Below, piece by piece: positions 1-6,422 of a stretch of 21,763 nucleotides of DNA. Both the position numbers and the translations under genes were made by a program. How positions within the stretch are numbered: the first letter of the stretch is position 1; each line of letters starts with the position of its first letter. This DNA is from Clostridiales bacterium. GTDB lineage: Bacteria; Bacillota; Clostridia; Oscillospirales; Acutalibacteraceae. The stretch is from contig JAAYKB010000095.1 of the NCBI GenBank assembly GCA_012522615.1, positions 1-21,763 of the forward strand. The letters run 5' to 3'. Under the pieces are notes generated by a model that saw only the letters and a program-made list of their open reading frames with translations, was not told the DNA's origin and did not search any database.

Positions 1-1
1 G

Positions 2-1231
2 GGCTGGCTTATTAATACAGGCGTGGAAAGGCAGACTGCCGAACATATATCATATTTTGTATTCGCTGTTTTTGTTTTAATCCTGTGTGCCGCCGCAAAC
101 TTTATTACAAAAAAGATAGTAATAACCCTTGTGTCAAAGCATATCCGCAAAAACAGGATAGATTGGGATGACCTGCTTCTGGAAGCGGGTGTGCTGCGCA
201 GGCTTGCTCATATTGTGCCGGTTGCGATAATCCGGATGTTTGTGGAGAACTTCGGGCCGTATTCGGGTTTTGTCCGCAAGGGCGTGAGCATCTATCTTAC
301 GGTTGTCGCGGTTATGGTTATCGACGCCGTCATTAATGCGGTTGACGCGATTTACCGCAGGCGCGAGGTGTCAAAAACCCGACCGATAAAAGGGCTTCTT
401 CAGGTTTTGAAGATTGCGGTCTATATCGTTGCCGTGATAGTGGCGCTGACCGATTTGATGGGTCAAAACCCGCTTGTAATGCTGGGCGGTCTCGGAGCAA
501 TGACGGCCGTTTTTTCGCTGGTGTTCAAGGATTCGATTCTCGGACTGGTGGCGGGAATACAGCTTGCCGCCAATGATATGGTGCGTATCGGTGATTGGAT
601 TGAAATGCCGAAATACGAGGCCGATGGGGTTGTCATTGACATATCCCTGAATACCGTCAAGGTGCGCAACTTTGACAATACCATAACATCCATACCCGCC
701 TATACCCTGGTTTCGGACGCTTTCAAAAACTGGAGGGGCATGAAGTCCTCGGGCGCACGTCGGATTATGCGCTCTGTCAATATTGATGTCAGCAGTATTT
801 CGTTTTGCTCAAAGGAACTGCTTGAAAGGCTGAAAAAGAGCGAGCTGCTAAGAGAGTATATTGAGAATAAGCAAAAGGAAATCGATGAATATAACCGCAG
901 CCGGTCGCTTGACCCGAACGCTGTAATAAACGCCCGCAGGCTTACCAATATCGGGGTGTTTCGCGTATATATCCAGAATTACCTCAAAAATCATCCGGGT
1001 ATCCAACAAGATATGATTCAGCTTGTAAGGCAGCTCCCGCCCGCCGAATACGGACTGCCGATACAGGTTTATGTTTTCTCGAACCAGACCGATTGGACGG
1101 TGTATGAAAATATTCAGTCCGATATCTTTGACCATATCCTATCTGTCGTTGGACAGTTTGAACTTCGGGTCTTCCAAAGCCCTACCGGATATGATTTTAA
1201 CAGGGCGGATATGTGGGGCGCCAAGCCTTAA
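2..1231 (+). CDS. MscS-family mechanosensitive channel, YbdG-like (5' partial)
   Basis: This is an inner-membrane small-conductance mechanosensitive channel that opens under membrane tension to release solutes during hypo-osmotic shock. The frame is open to the left edge. A GTG at 23 could start it, but comparison with remembered E. coli YbdG suggests a few residues lie before the window, so I call it 5' partial. About five hydrophobic segments occupy residues 9-170, counted from 23. The pore helix and beta-domain junction carry GGLGAM, VFKDSILGLVAGIQLAAND and GDWIEMPKYEADG, which follow YbdG nearly residue for residue. The C-terminal part keeps VRQLPPAEYGLP and the final HxxxxxGQFxLRVFQSPTG region. 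The visible 402 residues are close to YbdG's 415, so the protein is probably complete apart from its extreme N terminus. The family call is firm; the gating role is taken from the family. Confidence 0.92.
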   Translation, partial: GWLINTGVERQTAEHISYFVFAVFVLILCAAANFITKKIVITLVSKHIRKNRIDWDDLLLEAGVLRRLAHIVPVAIIRMFVENFGPYSGFVRKGVSIYLTVVAVMVIDAVINAVDAIYRRREVSKTRPIKGLLQVLKIAVYIVAVIVALTDLMGQNPLVMLGGLGAMTAVFSLVFKDSILGLVAGIQLAANDMVRIGDWIEMPKYEADGVVIDISLNTVKVRNFDNTITSIPAYTLVSDAFKNWRGMKSSGARRIMRSVNIDVSSISFCSKELLERLKKSELLREYIENKQKEIDEYNRSRSLDPNAVINARRLTNIGVFRVYIQNYLKNHPGIQQDMIQLVRQLPPAEYGLPIQVYVFSNQTDWTVYENIQSDIFDHILSVVGQFELRVFQSPTGYDFNRADMWGAKP

Positions 1232-1312
1232 TCTCCTCTTGATTTTCCGAATACCGTGTAAAGCGATTAGGATAGTTTTATGAATAACAAAGATAATAAA
1301 AACGAGGTTTAT

Positions 1313-2029
1313 ATGACAGACCAATTCTCACGGACAAGAATTTTAGTGGGTGCGGACGCGGTCGATAAAATCAAGAAGGCTTCGGTTGCGATATTCGGAA
1401 TCGGCGGTGTCGGTTCGTTTGCGGCCGAAGCCCTTGCTCGTTGCGGCATCGGACGGTTTCTTCTGGTCGATAAGGACAGGGTGGATATAACGAACATCAA
1501 TCGCCAGCTTATCGCTACCCACAAAACCGTTGGGTGTTTGAAGACCGACATCATGCGGGAGCGTATCCTTGACATTAATCCCGAGGCCGAGGTTGAAACC
1601 CGCCCGGTATTTTTTACAGATGAGAATGCGGGTGATTTTGACCTGTCGGGCTATTCATATGTGGTGGATGCAATCGATACCGTGTCGTCCAAGCTAATTC
1701 TGATTGAACGCGCCAAGGCTGCCGGGGTTCCGGTAATCAGCAGCATGGGAGCCGGTAACAAGCTTGATCCCAAGCGGTTTGAGGTGTCCGACATATATAA
1801 AACCGCGGTTTGCCCTCTGGCAAGGGTTATGAGGCATGAGCTTCGTCGAAGGGGGATTAAAGAGCTGAAGGTGGTTTACTCAAAAGAGCCCCCGCTCAAG
1901 CCCGAGGAAACGGCGGATATGCCGGAAGGAAAAAGGCAGGTTCCCGGCAGCATAGCCTTTGTCCCGTCTGCCGCCGGCTTAATATTGGCGGGAGAGGTAA
2001 TCCGGGATATTGCGGGGCTTACCGAATAA
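1313..2029 (+). CDS. tcdA: tRNA threonylcarbamoyladenosine dehydratase (TcdA, E1-like ThiF/MoeB fold)
   Basis: TcdA performs ATP-dependent cyclisation of t6A37 to ct6A in ANN-decoding tRNAs in the cytoplasm. The nucleotide-binding loop GIGGVGS is at residues 29-35, followed by VDKDRVDITNINRQ, the usual E1-like Asp/Arg site, and CPLARVMRHELRRRGIK, which is typical of Firmicute TcdA. The frame could begin at ATG 1280. I choose ATG 1313 because GAGG sits 5 nt before it and the protein then starts MTDQFSRTRILVG, like clostridial homologues, giving 238 residues. It lies 81 nt after the channel gene, in the same direction, possibly as a loose operon. A MoeB/ThiF-type sulfur-carrier activating enzyme is the alternative, but the TcdA-specific C-terminal half and the absence of thiS or moaD neighbours argue against it. 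Confidence 0.9.
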   Translation: MTDQFSRTRILVGADAVDKIKKASVAIFGIGGVGSFAAEALARCGIGRFLLVDKDRVDITNINRQLIATHKTVGCLKTDIMRERILDINPEAEVETRPVFFTDENAGDFDLSGYSYVVDAIDTVSSKLILIERAKAAGVPVISSMGAGNKLDPKRFEVSDIYKTAVCPLARVMRHELRRRGIKELKVVYSKEPPLKPEETADMPEGKRQVPGSIAFVPSAAGLILAGEVIRDIAGLTE

Positions 2030-2084
2030 TCCGCGCTGCGGCTTGCGCTTCACAAAAGTTTATAAAACAGCATAAAATATATGA

Positions 2085-2114
2085 TTGTTATTCGATTTGT
2101 GAATTTGTTATAAT
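2085..2114 (+). promoter_or_regulatory. Extended -10 promoter for the Gfo/Idh/MocA gene
   Basis: A TATAAT hexamer at 2109-2114 is preceded by TG at 2106-2107 (TGtTATAAT, an extended -10). TTGTTA at 2085-2090 is the candidate -35, with an 18-nt spacer. The predicted start near 2121 leaves a leader of about 50 nt before ATG 2172. This is read from sequence only. Confidence 0.7.
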
Positions 2115-2171
2115 TAAAACCAGAAAATAATTTATTATGAGGATTATTTTTGAAAGGAAGGGTTTTTGAAT

Positions 2172-3254
2172 ATGAGCAAACTGAAGATAGCCATAATCGG
2201 CTGCGGCGGCATTGCCAACGGAAAGCACATGCCCGCATTGAAGGTCCAGTCCGATCGGGTTGAAATGGTTGCTTTTTGTGACTTGGTAATCGAACGCGCG
2301 CAGGAGGCCGCAAAGAATTTCGGAACAAGCGACGCAAAGGTATACACCGATTACCGCGAGCTGTTGGAGGATAAGAGTATTGATGTCGTACATGTCTGCA
2401 CGCCCAACCGCAGTCATTGTGAAATCACGGTTGCCGCTCTCGAGGCCGGAAAGCATGTCATGTGCGAAAAGCCGATGGCAAAAACGGCCGCCGACGCCCA
2501 GAAGATGCTTGACGCTGCCAAGAAGACGGGCAAGAAGCTGACAATCGGATATCAAAACCGTTATCGCCCCGACAGCATGCTTTTGAAAAAGTATATTGAA
2601 CGCGGAGATCTCGGCGAGATTTATTACGGCAAGGCGCATGCCCTTCGCCGCCGCGCCGTCCCGACATGGGGAGTTTTTCTCAACGAATATGAGCAGGGCG
2701 GTGGTCCCCTTATCGACATCGGTACCCACGCGCTGGATCTTACATTATGGATGATGAACAACTACAAGCCCAAGGCCGTTTTGGGGCAGACCTTCAAAAA
2801 GCTCGGTGACCAGACCCAGACCGCAAACGCATGGGGTGACTGGGATCCCGCCGAGTACACCGTGGAGGATTCGGCGTTCGGTTTTGTTGTAATGCAGAGC
2901 GGCGCGGCTATTTCTCTCGAATCGAGCTGGGCGCTGAATACCCTTGACGCCGACGAGGCCAAAACCTCGCTGTGCGGTACGAAGGGCGGGGCGGACATGA
3001 AGGACGGTCTGAGAATCAATACGGTTGATTTGAACACCCAGACAACCATTCTACCTGACCTCAATGCCGGCGGGGTCGCCTTTTATGAAGGGAAAAAGAA
3101 CCTGAACGCATCCGAATTGGAAGCCGCATTGTGGATAGATTGTATCGAAAAGGATACACAGCCTCTGGTTTTGCCCGAGCAGGCCCTTGTGGTTACCCAG
3201 ATTCTCGAAGCCATATATACCTCGTCCAAAACCGGCGAGGCAGTCTACTTTTAA
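2172..3254 (+). CDS. Gfo/Idh/MocA family NAD(P)-dependent oxidoreductase
   Basis: This is a cytoplasmic dehydrogenase of the glucose-fructose oxidoreductase/inositol dehydrogenase family, and its substrate cannot be named from sequence. The N-terminal Rossmann fold has GCGGIA at residues 10-15. HVCTPNRSH follows strand 4, and the signature EKP is at 99-101. The C-terminal domain has GGGPLIDIGTHALDL, whose Asp182 and His186 match the usual catalytic D-x3-H. The 360-residue length is typical. The open frame extends to a TTG at 2166, but AGGAAGGG at 2155-2162 is correctly spaced for ATG 2172. The gene has its own promoter and ends in a strong terminator, so it is probably monocistronic. A sugar phosphate isomerase gene lies 0.6 kb downstream. 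Such pairs often act on inositol or rare sugars, but here they are not in one operon. Confidence 0.88.
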   Translation: MSKLKIAIIGCGGIANGKHMPALKVQSDRVEMVAFCDLVIERAQEAAKNFGTSDAKVYTDYRELLEDKSIDVVHVCTPNRSHCEITVAALEAGKHVMCEKPMAKTAADAQKMLDAAKKTGKKLTIGYQNRYRPDSMLLKKYIERGDLGEIYYGKAHALRRRAVPTWGVFLNEYEQGGGPLIDIGTHALDLTLWMMNNYKPKAVLGQTFKKLGDQTQTANAWGDWDPAEYTVEDSAFGFVVMQSGAAISLESSWALNTLDADEAKTSLCGTKGGADMKDGLRINTVDLNTQTTILPDLNAGGVAFYEGKKNLNASELEAALWIDCIEKDTQPLVLPEQALVVTQILEAIYTSSKTGEAVYF

Positions 3255-3260
3255 ATATTT

Positions 3261-3315
3261 TACATAAAAAATCGGAGATTACCGCTTGGTTCGGTAATCT
3301 CCGATTTTTTATGTA
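3261..3315. terminator. Bidirectional intrinsic terminator with a 23-bp perfect stem
   Basis: Positions 3261-3283 are exactly complementary to 3293-3315 around a 9-nt loop (3284-3292). The stem core is ATCGGAGATTACC, flanked by A6 on the left and T6 on the right, so it can terminate transcription from either side. It lies between the convergent oxidoreductase gene and the minus-strand membrane protein gene. Confidence 0.92.
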
Positions 3316-3319
3316 GGGG

Positions 3320-3634
3320 CTATCTGTCCTTTTTGTCCTGGTCCGAAGGCTTTTCATCCGGTTTGATTTTACGGAGAACAAGATCGCTCAGCAAGGCGGC
3401 GACAATACCTCCCGCCAGTATTACAGGCGCGATCTCAAGCGCCGCCTGATAGTAGCTGACGCTTTTGATGTAATCGGGAGTAGAGGGGGCAACCATATAA
3501 ATTATGCCTGCAAAGGCATAGAGGACTGCCGTGAACTGAAACGACCCGTGAATAATATCCCGCGAAAATTTATGTAGGCGGCGCAACTGTTTAAGGGTCG
3601 CAAGTATGCTTTTGATATACTTTATCATGGCCAT
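3320..3634 (-). CDS. Small two-helix membrane protein of unknown function
   Basis: I do not recognise this 104-residue protein. It has a basic amphipathic N terminus (residues 1-30, rich in Lys and Arg), a hydrophobic segment at about 32-50 with AVLYAFAGIIYMV, a second at about 66-87 with IAPVILAGGIVAALLSDL, and a highly charged tail ending DEKPSDQDKKDR. This predicts two membrane passes with both ends on the same side. The frame is open further upstream to 3820, but that extension is out of character. GGGAAAGGAT precedes ATG 3634 at a good distance, and a second in-frame ATG lies two codons on at 3628. The gene is convergent with the oxidoreductase across a shared terminator and divergent from the isomerase gene. 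The coding call is moderately sure. Confidence 0.68.
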   Translation of the reverse strand: MAMIKYIKSILATLKQLRRLHKFSRDIIHGSFQFTAVLYAFAGIIYMVAPSTPDYIKSVSYYQAALEIAPVILAGGIVAALLSDLVLRKIKPDEKPSDQDKKDR

Positions 3635-3739
3635 AATATCCTTTCCCGGTGCTTTGGCGTTCGTCCTGTTTGTGCTATAATAGGGGTGGTATATGTCGGC
3701 ACGGCAGCCTTGCTCGATTATCGGTCGCTGGTGCCTTTT

Positions 3740-3769
3740 AGTATAGCACGCCGGGCAGATACATAACAA
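3740..3769 (-). promoter_or_regulatory. Promoter for the minus-strand membrane protein gene
   Basis: Read on the minus strand, TTGTTA (3769-3764) is followed after 18 nt by TATACT (3745-3740), preceded by TGC (extended -10). This would give a leader of about 100 nt before ATG 3634. The signal is plausible but not as strong as others in the window. Confidence 0.5.
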
Positions 3770-3812
3770 TGCAAAAAAATTGGTATATTGCAAGAAAGGG
3801 ATTGAGCTTTTT

Positions 3813-4595
3813 ATGACCATAGGGGCCTCAACATCAAATCTTTATCCGATGAAAACCGAGGATGCTCTGGACATGCTTTTGGAGGCGGGATTCCGCACCA
3901 TTGAGGTTTTCATCAACACCGAATCGGAAGCTACGATAGGATTTGCCCGCAAGCTTAAAAAAAGGGCGGACAGATACGGGGCAAACATCGTTTCCCTGCA
4001 CTCCCACAACTCGGTAAGCGAGTCGTATCTGTATTTTACCGATTACCCGAGAAGGTATGAGGACGGACTAAAAAAACTGGAGCTTGTGTTTAAGTCGGCA
4101 AAAGAGATGGGAGCCCCGTATGTAATCATACACGGTGACAAACCGACCGGCTCGCTGCCCGACACCCAATCGGTTTTAAGATACGGCGAGCTTTTTGAGC
4201 TCGGAAGGAAAAACGGGGTGACGCTGCTTCAGGAGAATGTCGCCAACTACCGTTCCGCCGACTTGGCTTATCTCAGGGAAATGAAATCCAGGCTTAAAGA
4301 CAAGGCGCAGTTTGTCTTTGATATAAAGCAAAGCAGGCGGTGCGGGCTTGAGCCCCTGCAGGTGATATCGGTAATGGGCGAAGGGATAAGACACGTTCAC
4401 ATCAGCGATAACGACGATTGCCGCGACTGTATCCTGCCGGGACGGGGCAAAACCGATTTTACCCGGATTTTTGAAAGCCTGGCTGCCTACGGGTTTAACG
4501 GCGATATAATTATAGAATTATACAGAAAGGGCTTTAAAGATGTTTCCGAGCTGATCAAAGCATGCGGATATTTGATGGATTTAATAAAAATGTAA
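3813..4595 (+). CDS. Sugar phosphate isomerase/epimerase (AP endonuclease 2-type TIM barrel)
   Basis: This is a xylose-isomerase-like TIM-barrel protein of 260 residues, probably a metal-dependent isomerase or epimerase. Candidate metal ligands follow the family pattern: His63/His65 in SLHSH, His107 in VIIHGDK, Glu141 in LLQEN, Asp170 in FVFDIK, His194/His196 in HVHISDN, and Glu235 in IIIELY. LPGRGKTDF is the usual loop before the last strands. The open frame reaches a TTG at 3780. I prefer ATG 3813, where the protein starts MTIGASTSNLYP at the first barrel strand, although its AAGGG site is about 13 nt away. Neighbours do not fix the substrate. An endonuclease IV role is less likely because the protein lacks the full set of that family's nine ligands. 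Confidence 0.82.
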   Translation: MTIGASTSNLYPMKTEDALDMLLEAGFRTIEVFINTESEATIGFARKLKKRADRYGANIVSLHSHNSVSESYLYFTDYPRRYEDGLKKLELVFKSAKEMGAPYVIIHGDKPTGSLPDTQSVLRYGELFELGRKNGVTLLQENVANYRSADLAYLREMKSRLKDKAQFVFDIKQSRRCGLEPLQVISVMGEGIRHVHISDNDDCRDCILPGRGKTDFTRIFESLAAYGFNGDIIIELYRKGFKDVSELIKACGYLMDLIKM

Positions 4596-4874
4596 AATTC
4601 TTCATATTGCTAAAAAATTATACTCCAAATTTGTTATCGGCATAAATATAGAAAAAATTAAGTCCAAATTATCTATATATAGAAATTTATTTATCCAAAA
4701 CTCAAAAACTCTCGAATAAAAATTGGGAAAAATAAAGAAAAATGTTGATAAAGTTGACAAATCATTTTTATAAACATACACAATATTATTGACACTTTCT
4801 TATTATATGTTATAATACAGCATATTTTGTTATTATTACACACAAAATTTAATAATAAGAAAGAGGGCGAGAAT
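4596..4874. promoter_or_regulatory. A+T-rich control region with 40-bp-spaced direct repeats
   Basis: This 279-nt gap is far richer in A+T than its flanks. It contains two imperfect direct repeats, AAAAAATTA plus TACTCCAAATT at 4612-4631 and AAAAAATTA plus AGTCCAAATT at 4652-4670, starting exactly 40 bp apart. The palindrome CTATATATAG lies close after, and a first isolated TTGACA is at 4754. A strong promoter follows. No gene is seen. The A-tract spacing is compatible with curved DNA or a regulator site. Confidence 0.5.
4789..4816 (+). promoter_or_regulatory. Near-consensus housekeeping promoter of the 97-residue protein gene
   Basis: An exact TTGACA at 4789-4794 and an exact TATAAT at 4811-4816 are separated by 16 nt, with TG at 4808-4809 making an extended -10. 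Transcription should start near 4823, about 50 nt before ATG 4875. This is the best-matching sigma-A-type promoter in the window. Confidence 0.85.
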
Positions 4875-5168
4875 ATGAACCATATTATGGTAAAAACAAG
4901 GGAGCAGGTATCGGTTTGTGTCATTGATTGCGAGGTTATAACTTCAATGGCATGGGACGAGGAAAATAACCGAGGGGCTGCGGTATGGGGGATCAGGGTT
5001 GAATTCAGCGACGGAGAGGTAGTGGACTTGCCGGATTTATGCACCAGACAATCTGAGGTTGAGGCTCTTAAAACCAAGCTGGAGGGGGCCGTTCTGAGTC
5101 CCGACTTTCTCGGGGATGTTGTTGACGATTATCTCGGCTACATATACGGGCTTCCGTTTTGTCAATAA
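4875..5168 (+). CDS. Small conserved-looking protein of unknown function
   Basis: This is a 97-residue soluble, acidic protein with no signal peptide or membrane segment. Its layout is a beta-rich first half (VSVCVIDCEVIT, AAVWGIRVEFSDGEVVDLPDL), then a helix with TRQSEVEALKTKLEGAVLSP, then an acidic end DVVDDYLGYIYGLP. This resembles small clostridial proteins that I believe are grouped as DUF6514, but that assignment is from memory and weak. The frame opens at 4827, but AAGAGGG precedes ATG 4875 and the residues before it would lie upstream of a sensible ribosome binding site. A near-consensus promoter implies strong constitutive expression. A 67-nt palindrome follows it before mnmA. Codon use is ordinary for the neighbourhood. 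No function is proposed. Confidence 0.75.
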   Translation: MNHIMVKTREQVSVCVIDCEVITSMAWDEENNRGAAVWGIRVEFSDGEVVDLPDLCTRQSEVEALKTKLEGAVLSPDFLGDVVDDYLGYIYGLPFCQ

Positions 5169-5203
5169 AAAACGGCATGTGTGCGGGTGTTGATAAAAGC
5201 GGC

Positions 5204-5232
5204 TTGTAATAATTTGATTATGGACATATAAT
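5204..5232 (+). promoter_or_regulatory. Candidate promoter of mnmA-nadA
   Basis: TTGTAA at 5204-5209 and TATAAT at 5227-5232 are 17 nt apart. Transcription would begin near 5238-5239, inside the left arm of the following palindrome, so this promoter and the full-length hairpin cannot both be used in the same transcript. Confidence 0.6.
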
Positions 5233-5297
5233 AAAGGGGCTATCTCAAGATAAGGACCGCCGATAGCGGGGACCTTGCTTTGAGAAAGCCCCTTTAT
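5231..5297 (+). promoter_or_regulatory. 67-nt imperfect palindrome in the mnmA leader
   Basis: ATAAAGGGGCT (5231-5241) pairs with AGCCCCTTTAT (5287-5297). TCTCAA (5243-5248) pairs with TTGAGA (5280-5285), AAGG (5252-5255) with CCTT (5273-5276), and CCGC (5257-5260) with GCGG (5266-5269) around a 5-nt loop. It could be a weak terminator for the upstream gene, a structured mnmA leader, or a small mobile palindrome (MITE-like). Only a short T run follows, so the terminator reading is not strong. Confidence 0.75.
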
Positions 5298-5326
5298 GAA
5301 TCTTGAGGATGAGGAGCGGTTTTGCT

Positions 5327-6403
5327 ATGTCCAAAATACTGGTGGCGATGAGCGGAGGAGTAGACAGCTCGGTCGCGGCCGCTCTGCTGAAGCAAGAAGG
5401 ACATGAGCTTTGCGGCGTTACGCTAAAGCTTTATGAAAATGAAGATATCGGGGTGTGCTCCCAGAGGACCTGCTGTTCCCTTGCCGATGTCGAGGATGCC
5501 CGAAGGGTGGCTTCCAGGCTGGGATTCCGCCACGTGGTGTTTTCCTATTCCGATGAGTTTCGGAACGACGTGATGGCGCGGTTCGCTTCCGAGTACGCCG
5601 CCGGACGGACCCCCAACCCGTGTATAGACTGCAACCGGTTTATAAAGTTTCCCCGGCTGCTTTACCGCGCGCGGCTTCTAGGTATGGACGGAATCGCAAC
5701 GGGGCATTATGCGCGCATAGAGTATAACGGGGAAACCGGCAGGTGGCTTTTGAAAAAAGCAAGAGATGCTTCAAAGGACCAGACATATGTATTATACGCG
5801 CTGACCCAGGACGAGCTTGCGCATACCCTGTTCCCGCTCGGAAATCTGTTGAAAACAGAGGTGCGCAGACTGGCTGAGGAACATGGTCTTGTCAATGCAA
5901 GAAAGCCGGACAGTCAGGATATCTGCTTTGTTCCGGACGGCGACTATGCCGATTTTCTGGAGCGGGTTATGGGAATAACCGTGCCCGAGGGAGATTATAT
6001 AGACACAAAAGGCAGGGTGTTGGGCAGGCACAAAGGGCATCACAGATATACCGTCGGTCAGCGCAAGGGGCTTGGCGTGGGGTTCGGCGAACCGCGATAT
6101 GTACTCCGCAAGGATGCGCGGAATAATACCGTGACGCTCGGCACAAAGGAAGAGCTGATGTCGTCGTCTCTGATTGTGAAGGATGTCAACTGGATTTCGA
6201 TTGACGAGTTGCGCAGGCCCGTCGCTGTGACGGTGAAAACACGGTATCACCAGCCCGAGACGGCTGCCGTGCTGCATCCTCACAAGGATGGCGCAAGGGT
6301 TGTGTTCGACAGCCCCCAAGCGGCTGCCGCCCCCGGACAGGCGGCGGTATTCTACAGCGGCGACACGGTTGTGGGCGGCGGCATTATAATGGAAGTACAA
6401 TAA
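5327..6403 (+). CDS. mnmA: tRNA-specific 2-thiouridylase MnmA (TrmU)
   Basis: MnmA adds sulfur at C2 of the wobble uridine of tRNA-Lys, -Glu and -Gln, using ATP and persulfide sulfur relayed from a cysteine desulfurase. The PP-loop SGGVDSS is at residues 9-15. The catalytic cysteines are Cys99 in TPNPCIDC and Cys200 in SQDICFVPDGDY. ATGHYARI and SKDQTYVLYAL are present, as is the central and C-terminal domain with HHRYTVGQRKGLG. The CSQRTCCSLADVEDARRVA segment is the usual clostridial form. Upstream in-frame TTG 5303 is rejected because AGGAG at 5312-5316 serves ATG 5327, giving the expected 358 residues. nadA follows after 19 nt, so the two are co-transcribed. No nifS or iscS is visible nearby, so the sulfur donor is encoded elsewhere. 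Confidence 0.97.
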   Translation: MSKILVAMSGGVDSSVAAALLKQEGHELCGVTLKLYENEDIGVCSQRTCCSLADVEDARRVASRLGFRHVVFSYSDEFRNDVMARFASEYAAGRTPNPCIDCNRFIKFPRLLYRARLLGMDGIATGHYARIEYNGETGRWLLKKARDASKDQTYVLYALTQDELAHTLFPLGNLLKTEVRRLAEEHGLVNARKPDSQDICFVPDGDYADFLERVMGITVPEGDYIDTKGRVLGRHKGHHRYTVGQRKGLGVGFGEPRYVLRKDARNNTVTLGTKEELMSSSLIVKDVNWISIDELRRPVAVTVKTRYHQPETAAVLHPHKDGARVVFDSPQAAAAPGQAAVFYSGDTVVGGGIIMEVQ

Positions 6404-6422
6404 ACCGAAAGGACAGGGTTCA

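Noticed and set aside
1280..1312. Upstream ATG start for tcdA
   Set aside because: It has no good Shine-Dalgarno site and adds residues not found in the family; ATG 1313 fits better.
2031..2041. Terminator after tcdA (CCGC-gct-GCGG)
   Set aside because: The stem is only 4 bp and no T run follows.
2088..2729. 213-codon minus-strand open frame over the oxidoreductase
   Set aside because: It is antisense to a clear Rossmann-fold gene and covers its promoter; there is no independent support.
4691..5077. 128-codon minus-strand open frame over the 97-residue gene
   Set aside because: The plus-strand gene has a consensus promoter and Shine-Dalgarno site; this frame has neither and its sequence looks random.
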